A DNA stretch of 64,000 nt, taken from contig NZ_PGTS01000003.1 of the NCBI RefSeq assembly GCF_002844235.1, positions 124,001 to 188,000 of the forward strand. Direction: 5' to 3'. This DNA is from Thalassospira povalilytica (GTDB lineage Bacteria > Pseudomonadota > Alphaproteobacteria > Rhodospirillales > Thalassospiraceae). Shown one piece after another: positions 1 through 8,120 of the stretch; within the stretch, counting starts at the first letter, position 1; every line of letters starts with the position of its first letter. A program made the position numbers and the translations under genes. The notes below the pieces were generated by a model. It did not search any database, was not told where the DNA came from, and worked only from the letters and a program-made list of their open reading frames with translations.

Positions 1-698
1 TAGGCCCCGGCCTTGCTGGTGCGAATGCCCAGCATTGCCAAGGCTTCGATCATTTTGACCGCCGCACTGACCCCGTCAATCACCGGCACGCCAAGTTCCG
101 CCTGAAGACGCTGCGCAATATCGGTCATACCCGCACAGCCCAGAACAATTGCTTCGGCATGGTCATTGGCAAGGCAAATCTCGGCCTGTTTCTTTAACGC
201 GCCATAGGCCATGGCGGCATTTTCACCTTCGAAATCAAGGGTCCGCACACCTGCGGCACGCACCACGCATTGCGATGAAGCCCCGTATTTCGACACCAGA
301 TGTTCAAGCGGACGCACCGAAACCGGCATCGGTGTCACAATTGCAAAGCGCGACGCAACAACCGCTGCCATGCGAAGGGCTGCTTCGCACAATCCCATCA
401 CCGGGGCCGCGGTCAAACAGCGTGCCGCATCAACCCCCGTATCATCAAAACACGCCACCACATAACCGCCAACCGGATCGGCAAGCTGTTCGGGCGCCGC
501 TTCAAGATCACGAATAACTGACAGCAACCCGACACTGGCAAAGGCCTCGTCGTAATAGCCTTCGATGCTGTCCGGACCAAATTGCGGATTAAGGGCAAGC
601 ACGGCGGTACCGTCCGCCACAATCCGTTTTGCCTGATCACCGACCTTTTTGGTGAATCCCGTCGACAGGTTGGGATTGATGACAGCAATCCGGCTCAT
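1..698 (-). CDS. Asp/Glu/hydantoin racemase family protein (3' end cut by window)
   Basis: The reading frame starts at 698 (MSRIAVINPNLS) and is still open at base 1, giving 232 visible residues, close to full length for this family of about 240. The start N-P-N and the two cysteine motifs (VVACFDDTG near residue 85 and VLGCAGM near residue 191) match the cofactor-independent Asp/Glu/hydantoin racemases, which use two Cys as acid/base pair. Its ATG overlaps the TGA of the upstream permease (ATGA), so it is the last visible gene of the ABC operon. The substrate is probably related to what the transporter imports, perhaps a hydantoin or amino-acid derivative; this is inference. The small frame at 413-688 on this strand is a shadow. 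Confidence 0.85.
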   Translation of the reverse strand, partial: MSRIAVINPNLSTGFTKKVGDQAKRIVADGTAVLALNPQFGPDSIEGYYDEAFASVGLLSVIRDLEAAPEQLADPVGGYVVACFDDTGVDAARCLTAAPVMGLCEAALRMAAVVASRFAIVTPMPVSVRPLEHLVSKYGASSQCVVRAAGVRTLDFEGENAAMAYGALKKQAEICLANDHAEAIVLGCAGMTDIAQRLQAELGVPVIDGVSAAVKMIEALAMLGIRTSKAGA

Positions 699-1522
699 GC
701 TTTTTGCCCCTTGCGACGCCGAAGGATCATGACCGATCCCAAGGCAATTCCGATCACCAGGAACGAGAAACCGGTGGTTACTGTACCAAGCGCATAAAGA
801 ACCGGCGTCGTGACATTGGTGGTCATGCCATAAATCTCAAGCGGCAAGGTATTAAGCGCCCCGGCCGTCATCAGGGTACGGGCAAATTCATCGTAAGACA
901 GGGTAAAGGAAAACATCGCAACCCCGATCAGGCTCGGCCCCACCATTGGCAGAACCACATACTGGATCGTCTGCCAGTTGCTCGCCCCCAAATCGCGCGC
1001 GGCTTCCTCGTAAGACGGATCAAACCGGTTAAAGACCGCAAACATGATCAAAAGACCAAACGGGAAGGTCCATGTCAGATGCGCACCAAGGGCGGATGTG
1101 AACCATTGCGGCTGCCATTCGATGATATTGAACAGCAACCCGATCCCCAGTGAAATCAGGATCGACGGCACAATCAGACTGGCAATCGCCAGATAGAAAA
1201 TCACACTGTCGCCACGGAAGCGCTTGCGGAATGCCAGACCGGCCATGAACGAAACCACCACAGTCACGACCATGACAATCAGGCCAAGCTTCAGTGACCG
1301 GGTAAATGATCCGCCAAAATCACCCACGGCCTGCTGTTCAAACAGATTGCCAAACCAGTGGAACGAAAACCCGTTCATCGGAAAGGTCAGCCCCCCATTT
1401 TCCCCCTGGAATGACAGGATAAAGATGGTCAGCATCGGCCCGTACAGGAACAGAACGAACAGGGTGAAAAAGGCCGCAAGGATATAAAAGCTTGTCGAGC
1501 GCCGTTCACGCGTGATTGCCAT
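695..1522 (-). CDS. ABC transporter permease, PotC/PotI type
   Basis: 275-residue inner-membrane permease of the spermidine/putrescine (PotC/PotI) branch. It has six predicted membrane segments (first about residues 15-37) and the EAA loop (YEEAARDLGASNWQTI). It forms the channel with the permease at 1525-2382. I chose the ATG at 1522 because AAGGAG lies 8 nt upstream; a GTG at 1528 is in frame but sits too close to that site. The start is 2 nt past the upstream stop, so the two permeases are translationally linked. Substrate is not readable from sequence: this subfamily also carries opines, thiamine-like and amino-acid-like compounds. Confidence 0.9.
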   Translation of the reverse strand: MAITRERRSTSFYILAAFFTLFVLFLYGPMLTIFILSFQGENGGLTFPMNGFSFHWFGNLFEQQAVGDFGGSFTRSLKLGLIVMVVTVVVSFMAGLAFRKRFRGDSVIFYLAIASLIVPSILISLGIGLLFNIIEWQPQWFTSALGAHLTWTFPFGLLIMFAVFNRFDPSYEEAARDLGASNWQTIQYVVLPMVGPSLIGVAMFSFTLSYDEFARTLMTAGALNTLPLEIYGMTTNVTTPVLYALGTVTTGFSFLVIGIALGSVMILRRRKGQKA

Positions 1523-1524
1523 GA

Positions 1525-2382
1525 TCACAGCTCCTTCCGGATATCAACAAGGCGCAAAAGCCCGGTCACAATCAGCAACACCGTGATCAGAAGCACCACC
1601 GCACTTGCCGCCGCGGCCGGGTATTGCAAAAGCCCGATCTCGTTTGAAATCTGCAAACCGACCGACGCACTTTGCCCGCCACTCATCAAACGCACCGTGA
1701 TGAAATCCCCCATCACCACGGTGATGACAAAGATCGAACCAATGGCAATGCCCGGCTTTGACAGCGGCACAATGACCGATTTCAGGGTTTCGAACCCGCT
1801 GGCCCCGGCATCGCGCGCCGCCTCAATCAGGGAACGATCAATCCGCATCATGGAGTTGAAAATCGGCACCACCATGAAAAGCGTATAGAGATGCACATCT
1901 GCCAGCACGACTGCGAAATCGGAAAACAGAAGGAACTCAAGCGGTTGATCGACAATTCCCAGATTGATCAGTGCCGAATTCAAAAGACCGTTGCGACCAA
2001 GGAATGGAATCCACGAAATCATCCGGATGATATTTGACGTCCAGAACGGGATCGTACACAGCATGAAAAGCACGATCTGCCAGGTCAGACTGCGCACATG
2101 GAACGCCAGGAAATAGGCAACCGTAAAGCCGATCGACAAGGTAAAGACCCAGGTCAATGCTGCATATTTCAACGTATTGAGATAAATTTTCCAGGTCACC
2201 GATGACCCGAGCAAATAGCTGTAATTTTCCAAAATAAAATCGGGCAGGATCCGGTATTCGTCATAGTCCCAGAAACTGACAATCACGATGGTCAGAAGCG
2301 GTATGACAAGAAAGACCGCAAAGATCGCCGCCATCGGCGTGATCAGAAAATAGGACGATCGTTTGGACGTATCAAAAGCCAT
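1525..2382 (-). CDS. ABC transporter permease, PotB/PotH type
   Basis: 285-residue permease partner of the downstream PotC-type protein. It has an N-terminal membrane segment (about residues 15-36), a periplasmic loop, and the cytoplasmic EAA motif (IEAARDAGASGFETL) that docks the ATPase. The ATG at 2382 follows AGGGACAG. The 150-bp gap to the binding protein gene holds no other gene. PotB/H members pair with a PotC/I member and a PotD/F-like binding protein, all present here in the standard order. Confidence 0.9.
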   Translation of the reverse strand: MAFDTSKRSSYFLITPMAAIFAVFLVIPLLTIVIVSFWDYDEYRILPDFILENYSYLLGSSVTWKIYLNTLKYAALTWVFTLSIGFTVAYFLAFHVRSLTWQIVLFMLCTIPFWTSNIIRMISWIPFLGRNGLLNSALINLGIVDQPLEFLLFSDFAVVLADVHLYTLFMVVPIFNSMMRIDRSLIEAARDAGASGFETLKSVIVPLSKPGIAIGSIFVITVVMGDFITVRLMSGGQSASVGLQISNEIGLLQYPAAAASAVVLLITVLLIVTGLLRLVDIRKEL

Positions 2383-2536
2383 TATCTGTCCCTAAAAGCT
2401 CTGGCCGCGATGCTTTGACATTGCTGTCTGGCGCAAAAACTGCCGCACACACGGATCAACCGGACAACTGAAATTATTAAACCGGGGTGCCGAGCGCGGC
2501 CAAAACCGCGCCCGATCAAAATCTTTGAACCCACGC

Positions 2537-3850
2537 TTAGGCCGCGATGAATTCGTTCCACTTGCGGACCATGTGCTTGTTCTCGTCCATGACAGAGTTC
2601 CAGCACGCGACCGAGCCCATGCGCTCTTCGTAGGAACCGCCATCGCGAACAGCACCGGCTTTTTCCATGACCTTGCCATCCGGGCTAAGGATATCGCCCT
2701 GGGCTTCCTTGCCTTCCATCCAGAAGCCCCATTCGTCTTCGGACATGAACTTCTTCGCGGTTTCCGGTGCCGCACTGTAGTAACCCTGACGGTTAAGATA
2801 CGCACCAACCCAGCCCGACAGGTACCAGTCGATATATTCATAAGCCGCTTCAAGCTCGAGACCCGAAAGATGCTTGGCAAGGCCGATACCGCCACCCCAT
2901 GCACGATAGCCTTCCTTGAGCGGCTGATAGGTGCATGCGATGCCCTTGGAACGAACGGCTGCAACCGCCGGTGACCACATGGACTGAATGACAACTTCGC
3001 CCGATGCCATCAGGTTGACCGACTCATCGAAGCTCTTCCAGAAGGCACGGAACTGGCCGGCTTTTTTGGCATCAATCATCACCGCGATGGTCTTGTCGAT
3101 TTCTTCCTGGGTCATGTTGCCCTTGTCGCCATAGGTGACTTCGCCCATGGCTTCACAAACCATCGCCGCATCCATGATGCCGATCGACGGGATGTTCAGG
3201 ATCGATGCCTTGCCCTTGAATTCAGGATCAAGCAGATCGGCCCAGCTGGTGATCGGACGGCTGATCAGGTCGGGGCGGATACCAAGGGTATCGGCGTTAT
3301 AAATGGTCGGGATCAGGGTCATCCACTGGGTCGGTGCCGATGCAAATGTGGTGCTGTCCGCACCTTCAACAAAGCCGACTGTATGCGGTGCGGTGCCCTG
3401 AGCAATTTCGGAATCAGGCGTCAGTTTGCCATCGATGAACAGCTTGGAAATATACTGATAATTCTTAAGCTTGGTCGTATCCATCGGCTGCATGGTGCCA
3501 GCCGGGAAGACTTTCTTACAGATCCAGTATTCGATATCGGCAATATCGAACGAGTTCGGCTGGGTCACGGCGCGCTGGGCAACCGCATCGGAATCAAGGG
3601 CCGTCATCTGAAGGGTAAAGCCAAGATCTTCTTTGACCTTGTCAGCAACTGCATTGATGTTCGAAACACCGGTACCGAACTGTCGCAGCGTCACATTCTT
3701 GATGTTCTGCGCCCAGATGGTCGGGAACCCGGTGATGGCACCAGAACCAATCGCGGCACCGGTTACGGCAGCCGCCCCTTTGACAAAACCGCGGCGCGAT
3801 ACACCGGCATCGCTCAGCAAATTCTTTGACTTCTTGGTCTCGATCGTCAT
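2537..3850 (-). CDS. periplasmic substrate-binding protein of PotD/F type, Tat-exported
   Basis: 437-residue extracellular solute-binding protein (SBP_bac_8 / PotD-like). The N-terminus carries a twin-arginine motif (SRRGFVKG, residues 18-25) followed by an Ala/Gly-rich hydrophobic stretch and a likely cleavage after IWA, so export is by Tat. I chose ATG 3850 because AGGAG lies just upstream (about 3860) and the Tat signal begins right after; a frame open to 4036 only adds a polar extension running into the ATPase gene. It should deliver substrate to the two permeases downstream. Tat export suggests folding or cofactor binding before export. Confidence 0.9.
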   Translation of the reverse strand: MTIETKKSKNLLSDAGVSRRGFVKGAAAVTGAAIGSGAITGFPTIWAQNIKNVTLRQFGTGVSNINAVADKVKEDLGFTLQMTALDSDAVAQRAVTQPNSFDIADIEYWICKKVFPAGTMQPMDTTKLKNYQYISKLFIDGKLTPDSEIAQGTAPHTVGFVEGADSTTFASAPTQWMTLIPTIYNADTLGIRPDLISRPITSWADLLDPEFKGKASILNIPSIGIMDAAMVCEAMGEVTYGDKGNMTQEEIDKTIAVMIDAKKAGQFRAFWKSFDESVNLMASGEVVIQSMWSPAVAAVRSKGIACTYQPLKEGYRAWGGGIGLAKHLSGLELEAAYEYIDWYLSGWVGAYLNRQGYYSAAPETAKKFMSEDEWGFWMEGKEAQGDILSPDGKVMEKAGAVRDGGSYEERMGSVACWNSVMDENKHMVRKWNEFIAA

Positions 3851-3891
3851 GTGAAGCACTCCTGATAGATTGTTTTGGTTTGGTTGGTTAT

Positions 3892-4977
3892 TCACGCCAG
3901 AACATGGGCATGTTCGGGCTTCCAATAGGCGATGTATTTGTCCTGCCGCCTTACTGGCGCCTGCCGAAATTCGCTTTCGGTCTTCATCAGGGTTATTTCC
4001 TTGCCGTCGCTTGTGGTCGCGACGATCCTTACCCACAGGCCGAGATATTCGACCGTGGTAATCTCGACAGGGATTTGCCCGTTTTGGGCCTCTTGCGGGG
4101 CCGTTTCATCCAGACCGATCAGATCGGTCCGAATGGTGAATTCCAGTTCCTCGCCCGCCTTGCCATCCGCAAAGCCCGGCAGGAAAAAGCTGTCCGGCCC
4201 CCGCGCAAGCAACGTGCCCGCTGGACCGGACTCCGAAACCGTTCCTTTGAAAATGTTCTGACCGCCCATGAAATTGGCGATGAAGCGCGATTTTGGCTGG
4301 TTGAAGATTTCCTGCGGTGTGCCTTTTTGACGGATGATGCCGTCTTCCATCACCACCACCATGTCCGAAAGTGCCAGGGCCTCGTCCTGGGCGTGGGTCA
4401 CATGGACAAAGGTAATGCCGAGTTCCTGCTGCAAACGACGCAGCTCGTCGCGCATGCGTGCACGCAAAAACGGATCAAGTGCTGAAAGCGGCTCGTCAAG
4501 CAACAGAACGGATGGTTCGGTAATCAATGAACGGGCCAGGGCAATGCGTTGCTGCTGGCCACCGGAAAGCTGATCGGGTTTGCGATCGGCAAACTGGGCC
4601 ATCTGCACCCGCGTCAGCATTTCCATCGCCCGTTCCTTGCGATCGGCTGGCGACACGCCCTGCATTTTCAGGCCAAAGGCGACATTTTCCGCACAGGTCA
4701 TATGCGGGAAAAGCGCGTAATTCTGGAACATCATCGCCGTGCCACGCTTGACCGGCGGCAATTCGGTCACATTGCGATCCCCGATCAGAAGATCGCCTTC
4801 GCTGATCACTTCGTGGCCGGCGATCATGCGCAATGTCGTCGACTTGCCACAGCCCGACGGGCCAATCAAACAGCAATACGCCCCTGCGGGAATTTGCAGG
4901 TCAATGGACTTGACCGCCTGCGTGCTGCCATAAAACTTACTGACAGCAATTAGTTCGATGGCTCCGTTGCCCTTCAT
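3892..4977 (-). CDS. ABC transporter ATP-binding protein, PotA type
   Basis: 361-residue ATPase that powers the importer. Walker A is GPSGCGKST (about residue 41), the signature is LSGGQQQRIALARSL, and Walker B is VLLLDEPLSALD. The C-terminal ~110 residues form the TOBE-type domain typical of PotA/MalK importers. I prefer ATG 4977 (MKGNGAIEL), which has GGTGAG just upstream; ATG 5013 would add 12 residues. It is the first gene of the operon, divergent from the GntR regulator at 5293, which is a plausible controller. Confidence 0.9.
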   Translation of the reverse strand: MKGNGAIELIAVSKFYGSTQAVKSIDLQIPAGAYCCLIGPSGCGKSTTLRMIAGHEVISEGDLLIGDRNVTELPPVKRGTAMMFQNYALFPHMTCAENVAFGLKMQGVSPADRKERAMEMLTRVQMAQFADRKPDQLSGGQQQRIALARSLITEPSVLLLDEPLSALDPFLRARMRDELRRLQQELGITFVHVTHAQDEALALSDMVVVMEDGIIRQKGTPQEIFNQPKSRFIANFMGGQNIFKGTVSESGPAGTLLARGPDSFFLPGFADGKAGEELEFTIRTDLIGLDETAPQEAQNGQIPVEITTVEYLGLWVRIVATTSDGKEITLMKTESEFRQAPVRRQDKYIAYWKPEHAHVLA

Positions 4978-5132
4978 CCGCTCACCCGTCACTGCATGCA
5001 AAATTGTTAACAATCCTGTTGTCGATTGCAGGCAAAATGCGTGCCACTTGTTTTTATTGGCGGTTTTGTGCGGGACGCCCGGCCTATCCCGTCCAACATG
5101 GCGGGAATGCTGCTTGTTTTATGCTCACGTAT

Positions 5133-5190
5133 TGTGCATTTTTTGCGCATTATGGTTTACGTGGTCAATTTAAATGCAATTTCTGCGCAT
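5133..5190. promoter_or_regulatory. divergent control region with repeated TG(C/T)GCAT motif
   Basis: The 315-bp gap 4978-5292 separates the ABC operon from the divergent GntR regulator and holds no gene. It contains three direct copies of TG(T/C)GCAT, at 5133-5139, 5144-5150 and 5184-5190; the last two are identical and exactly 40 bp apart. Such spacing on one DNA face suits a regulator operator. That the GntR protein binds here is inference. Confidence 0.25.
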
Positions 5191-5292
5191 AGCATTCATT
5201 CGATGGGGTGATTTTTTATTGTCCAAATCGTCAACAATTTTGTAGAAAGAATATATCGCGCGAAAACATAAACGACGGAAAGCATCGTCAAG

Positions 5293-6024
5293 ATGGCCAA
5301 GGCCGAAGAAACCGGCAGCTATAAAGGCAGTGGCAAGCTGCGCCCGGAGGAAATGATCTATCAGGAAATGCTCGACGCGATCCTTGATCGCCGTCTTGAA
5401 CCGGGCATGAAACTGGTCGAAGAAGACCTGGCCAAGACCTTTGGCGTCAGCCGCGCACGCATCCGCGCCACATTCCTGCAACTTGCCCATGACAAGCTGA
5501 TCAACCTTGTGCCCAATCGCGGGGCTTTTGTTGCCGAACCGACCATCGACGAGGCCATCGAAGTCTTTTCAGCCCGCCGCATGATCGAAGACGGCGTTGC
5601 CCGCAAGGTTGCGGTTTCCATGACGGACGCGCGTGCCGCCCAGATCAAAAGCCATCTGGACCGGGAACATGATGCCCATCATCGCGGCGATCATCGTGCT
5701 GCCATCATCCTGTCGGGCGAGTTTCATCTGCTTCTGGCCCGCCTGACCGGCAATCTGGTGATCGAAGAATTTCTGGAACGCCTGATCCTGCGCACATCGC
5801 TGATCATTGCCATGTATGAAAGTCCGCAACCTGTCGATTGCTCACATACCGAACATGACGATCTTCTAAAAGCACTGACAAGCGGCGATCCGGATATTGC
5901 AGCAGCCGAAATGTCGCGCCATCTCGATGCCATTCGCGACCGACTGCAACTTCAGCGCCCCAAACCCGGCAAGACGGACTTTGCCAGCATCTTTGGCCGC
6001 ACACCAAAATCAGCTGCAAGCTGA
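5293..6024 (+). CDS. GntR family transcriptional regulator, FCD subfamily
   Basis: 243-residue regulator. Residues about 20-85 form a winged helix typical of GntR (DLAKTFGVSRARIRATFLQL), followed by an FCD helical ligand-binding domain. The FCD metal/ligand residues are visible as the R...D near ARRMIED and as His residues in HLDREHDAHH and HTEHDD. FCD regulators usually sense small organic acids or sugar acids and control a neighbouring operon. Divergence from the PotABCD-like operon makes that operon the likely target. GGAAAG lies about 10 nt before the ATG. Confidence 0.88.
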   Translation: MAKAEETGSYKGSGKLRPEEMIYQEMLDAILDRRLEPGMKLVEEDLAKTFGVSRARIRATFLQLAHDKLINLVPNRGAFVAEPTIDEAIEVFSARRMIEDGVARKVAVSMTDARAAQIKSHLDREHDAHHRGDHRAAIILSGEFHLLLARLTGNLVIEEFLERLILRTSLIIAMYESPQPVDCSHTEHDDLLKALTSGDPDIAAAEMSRHLDAIRDRLQLQRPKPGKTDFASIFGRTPKSAAS

Positions 6025-6277
6025 CCGGTGCCCGAGGCAACCCGGGGCAGCCAGTACCTTCGGGAACATACCCACCCCACGCCAACCAAGACCAGACCGG
6101 ACCAAATCACCGCACACTTGGGATGACGCACCACAAGACATGCCCGAAACACCGCTGCGGATTTATTGGCTCGACCTGTCATCAGCACAGTCGCCACCAA
6201 ACGGACTACGATTTAGTGGCCGGGGCGCAACAGGCACGCAGCCATGTTTTTGATCTCCTGATCAATATAGTTGCGAT

Positions 6278-6299
6278 TGATTATCACAATGATTATCAT
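6278..6299. promoter_or_regulatory. Fur-like iron box upstream of the fecI-type sigma gene
   Basis: The sequence TGATTATCACAATGATTATC and its continuation contain two TGATTATCA-type half sites, close to the Fur consensus GATAATGATAATCATTATC. It lies about 30 bp before the sigma factor ATG in the otherwise gene-free 6025-6328 gap. This fits iron-repressed control of the surface-signalling operon by Fur; no binding is shown. Confidence 0.6.
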
Positions 6300-6328
6300 G
6301 GGAATCACCCTGAACAGCTACTGATCCC

Positions 6329-6841
6329 ATGGCGAGCAAGCCCGACACCCAGCAATTATTCCGGCAATATGGCGAAGAAGTCCGACGCTTCCTTGCCCGC
6401 AAATTGTCATGCGCGGATACTGCCGAAGATCTGACTCAGGAAACTTTTGCGCGTTTGCTCCGGATCGATAGCGACATCATCATCGAAGATGGCCGCGCCT
6501 TTATCTACAAAACGGCCAACAATCTGGCGATTGACCATATCCGGGCGCAACGCCGGCGGCGTACCGATCCCACAGATCACGATACCATGGCGCTGATTGC
6601 CGATGATCGCCCGAATGCCGAAACCCAGACCGGTGACCGGCGGAGATTGAAAATCCTTCAACAGGCGATTGCAGAATTGCCGCCGCGCACCCGGGAAATT
6701 TTTGTACTCGGACGGATTGAAGGTTACAGTTATGGCGCAATCGCACAGAAACTGTCGGTGTCGGAAAGCACGGTCCAGAAACATCTGGCAACTGCGCTGG
6801 CCCATGCGGTAACCAAACTCAAAAAACATCAGGCCGAATGA
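6329..6841 (+). CDS. ECF sigma factor, FecI-like
   Basis: 170-residue extracytoplasmic-function sigma factor. Sigma region 2 lies at about residues 10-75 (EDLTQETFARLL) and region 4 at about 112-165 (LPPRTREIFVLGRIEGYSYGAI, shown in part). It is followed by a FecR-type anti-sigma factor and a TonB receptor with an N-terminal signalling domain, the classic iron surface-signalling order. It should direct RNA polymerase to the receptor promoter when the receptor is loaded. No strong ribosome site is seen before the ATG. Confidence 0.9.
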   Translation: MASKPDTQQLFRQYGEEVRRFLARKLSCADTAEDLTQETFARLLRIDSDIIIEDGRAFIYKTANNLAIDHIRAQRRRRTDPTDHDTMALIADDRPNAETQTGDRRRLKILQQAIAELPPRTREIFVLGRIEGYSYGAIAQKLSVSESTVQKHLATALAHAVTKLKKHQAE

Positions 6842-6850
6842 AAAAGATGT

Positions 6851-6873
6851 ACGTTTTTCACGATGTGAAACGT
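6851..6873 (+). promoter_or_regulatory. inverted repeat between fecI-like and fecR-like genes
   Basis: ACGTTTTTCAC and GTGAAACGT form an inverted repeat with a two-base bulge around GAT, just after the sigma gene stop. It has no T-tract, so it is more likely an RNA stability or processing element, or an operator, than a terminator. Confidence 0.3.
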
Positions 6874-6907
6874 CATAATAAACAGACCGAAATTCAGGAA
6901 GCAGTTC

Positions 6908-7936
6908 GTGGCACAGGGCAAAAACAAACCCGAAATTGATGAAATGGACCAACACGCAGCCGCGTGGGTGATCCATGATCATGCTGTCGCCACAACCGGC
7001 AAACAGTCGCCATCCGATGCCGCCCGGCAATCCGGCCACGCATCAAGCCGCGAATGGATCCAAAGCACCCCGGCCCGTGCCGAGGCCTATGAAAACGCGC
7101 AATCGGTCTGGGATGATCTTGCCCTGATTGATCCGGAAGACCTGAAACAACCCGGACCGGCCGCAAACGATGCCAGCACCGGCCCCGCCAAACGCAGCTG
7201 GCATATTGTTGCGGTCGCCGCGACCATTTTGCTTGCGGTGATTGGCGGCATTGAATTGCCCGACCTGATGGCGCGATCCTTTGCCGATCACAGCTCCGCA
7301 CATGGGGAAATCACCACGCTGACGCTGGCCGATGGCAGTCGCGTGCTTCTTGATTCCGCATCGGCAATCGATGTTGCATTTAGCGATACCGAACGCGCCG
7401 TCACCCTGATTTCCGGGCGGGCAAGCTTTGATGTCGCCCCGGCAAGCGACACGGTTCCGCCCTTCGTCGTCCATGCCGGAAACAGCACCACACGCGCACT
7501 CGGGACCAAATTTGATGTTGAATTTGGCGATGACGACGACGGTCATGATCTGACCGTGACGGCTATCGAACATCAGATCATGGTAACCCCCGATGTCGCA
7601 CAGGCTGATACCAGTCTGGTTCTGTCACCGGGTGAACGCATTTCAATCCGCGCCGGGGCTTCGGATATCGCGGTACAACAGATCAATCTGGCAACCAGCA
7701 CCAGCTGGCAAAACGGCTTCCTGATTTTTGACCATGCTCGCCTTTCGGACGTCACGCGAACGCTTAATCGTTATGCCAGCGGTCCGATCCTGATTGCCAG
7801 CGGCGATCTTGCCAATCGCGAGGTCAGCGGCATGTTCCGGATCGACAAGATCGATCAGGCAGTCGATGTCATCAGCAAGGGCCTTGGTGCTTCAAGCTAC
7901 AGCATACCGCATGTTGCGACATTCCTCGTCGAATAA
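6908..7936 (+). CDS. FecR-type anti-sigma regulator
   Basis: 342-residue membrane regulator. Order: cytoplasmic N-terminal DUF4880-like domain (residues about 14-75, with the conserved W in AAAWVIHDH), one membrane segment (about 98-118), the periplasmic FecR domain (GEITTLTLADGSRVLLDSAS region), and a C-terminal secretin/TonB-short-N-like domain. Family role: it relays receptor occupancy to the sigma factor. The start is GTG at 6908, supported by AGGAAG 6 nt upstream. It is 66 bp after the sigma gene. Confidence 0.9.
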   Translation: MAQGKNKPEIDEMDQHAAAWVIHDHAVATTGKQSPSDAARQSGHASSREWIQSTPARAEAYENAQSVWDDLALIDPEDLKQPGPAANDASTGPAKRSWHIVAVAATILLAVIGGIELPDLMARSFADHSSAHGEITTLTLADGSRVLLDSASAIDVAFSDTERAVTLISGRASFDVAPASDTVPPFVVHAGNSTTRALGTKFDVEFGDDDDGHDLTVTAIEHQIMVTPDVAQADTSLVLSPGERISIRAGASDIAVQQINLATSTSWQNGFLIFDHARLSDVTRTLNRYASGPILIASGDLANREVSGMFRIDKIDQAVDVISKGLGASSYSIPHVATFLVE

Positions 7937-8063
7937 CCCCAAGAAAACCGCCATTTCCTGACGGGATCCGGGATTGGAAGTTCCGTATCTGAAAATTTTC
8001 AAAAAAAATTTCGGATATTTTTACCGGATCGGAAAACCGGCGCGTCTTCTCCTGTAGGACAGA

Positions 8064-8088
8064 GATAATGCGACCTACTTGCATTATC
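8064..8088 (+). promoter_or_regulatory. palindrome upstream of TonB-dependent receptor
   Basis: GATAATGC, a 9-nt spacer and GCATTATC form a perfect 8-bp inverted repeat 33 bp before the receptor start. Half sites resemble GATAAT of iron boxes but the spacing differs from a 19-bp Fur box. It may be an iron-responsive operator or an RNA hairpin in the receptor leader. Confidence 0.35.
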
Positions 8089-8120
8089 AATTAATGTGAA
8101 GACCTAGGGGAGATGGCTAA

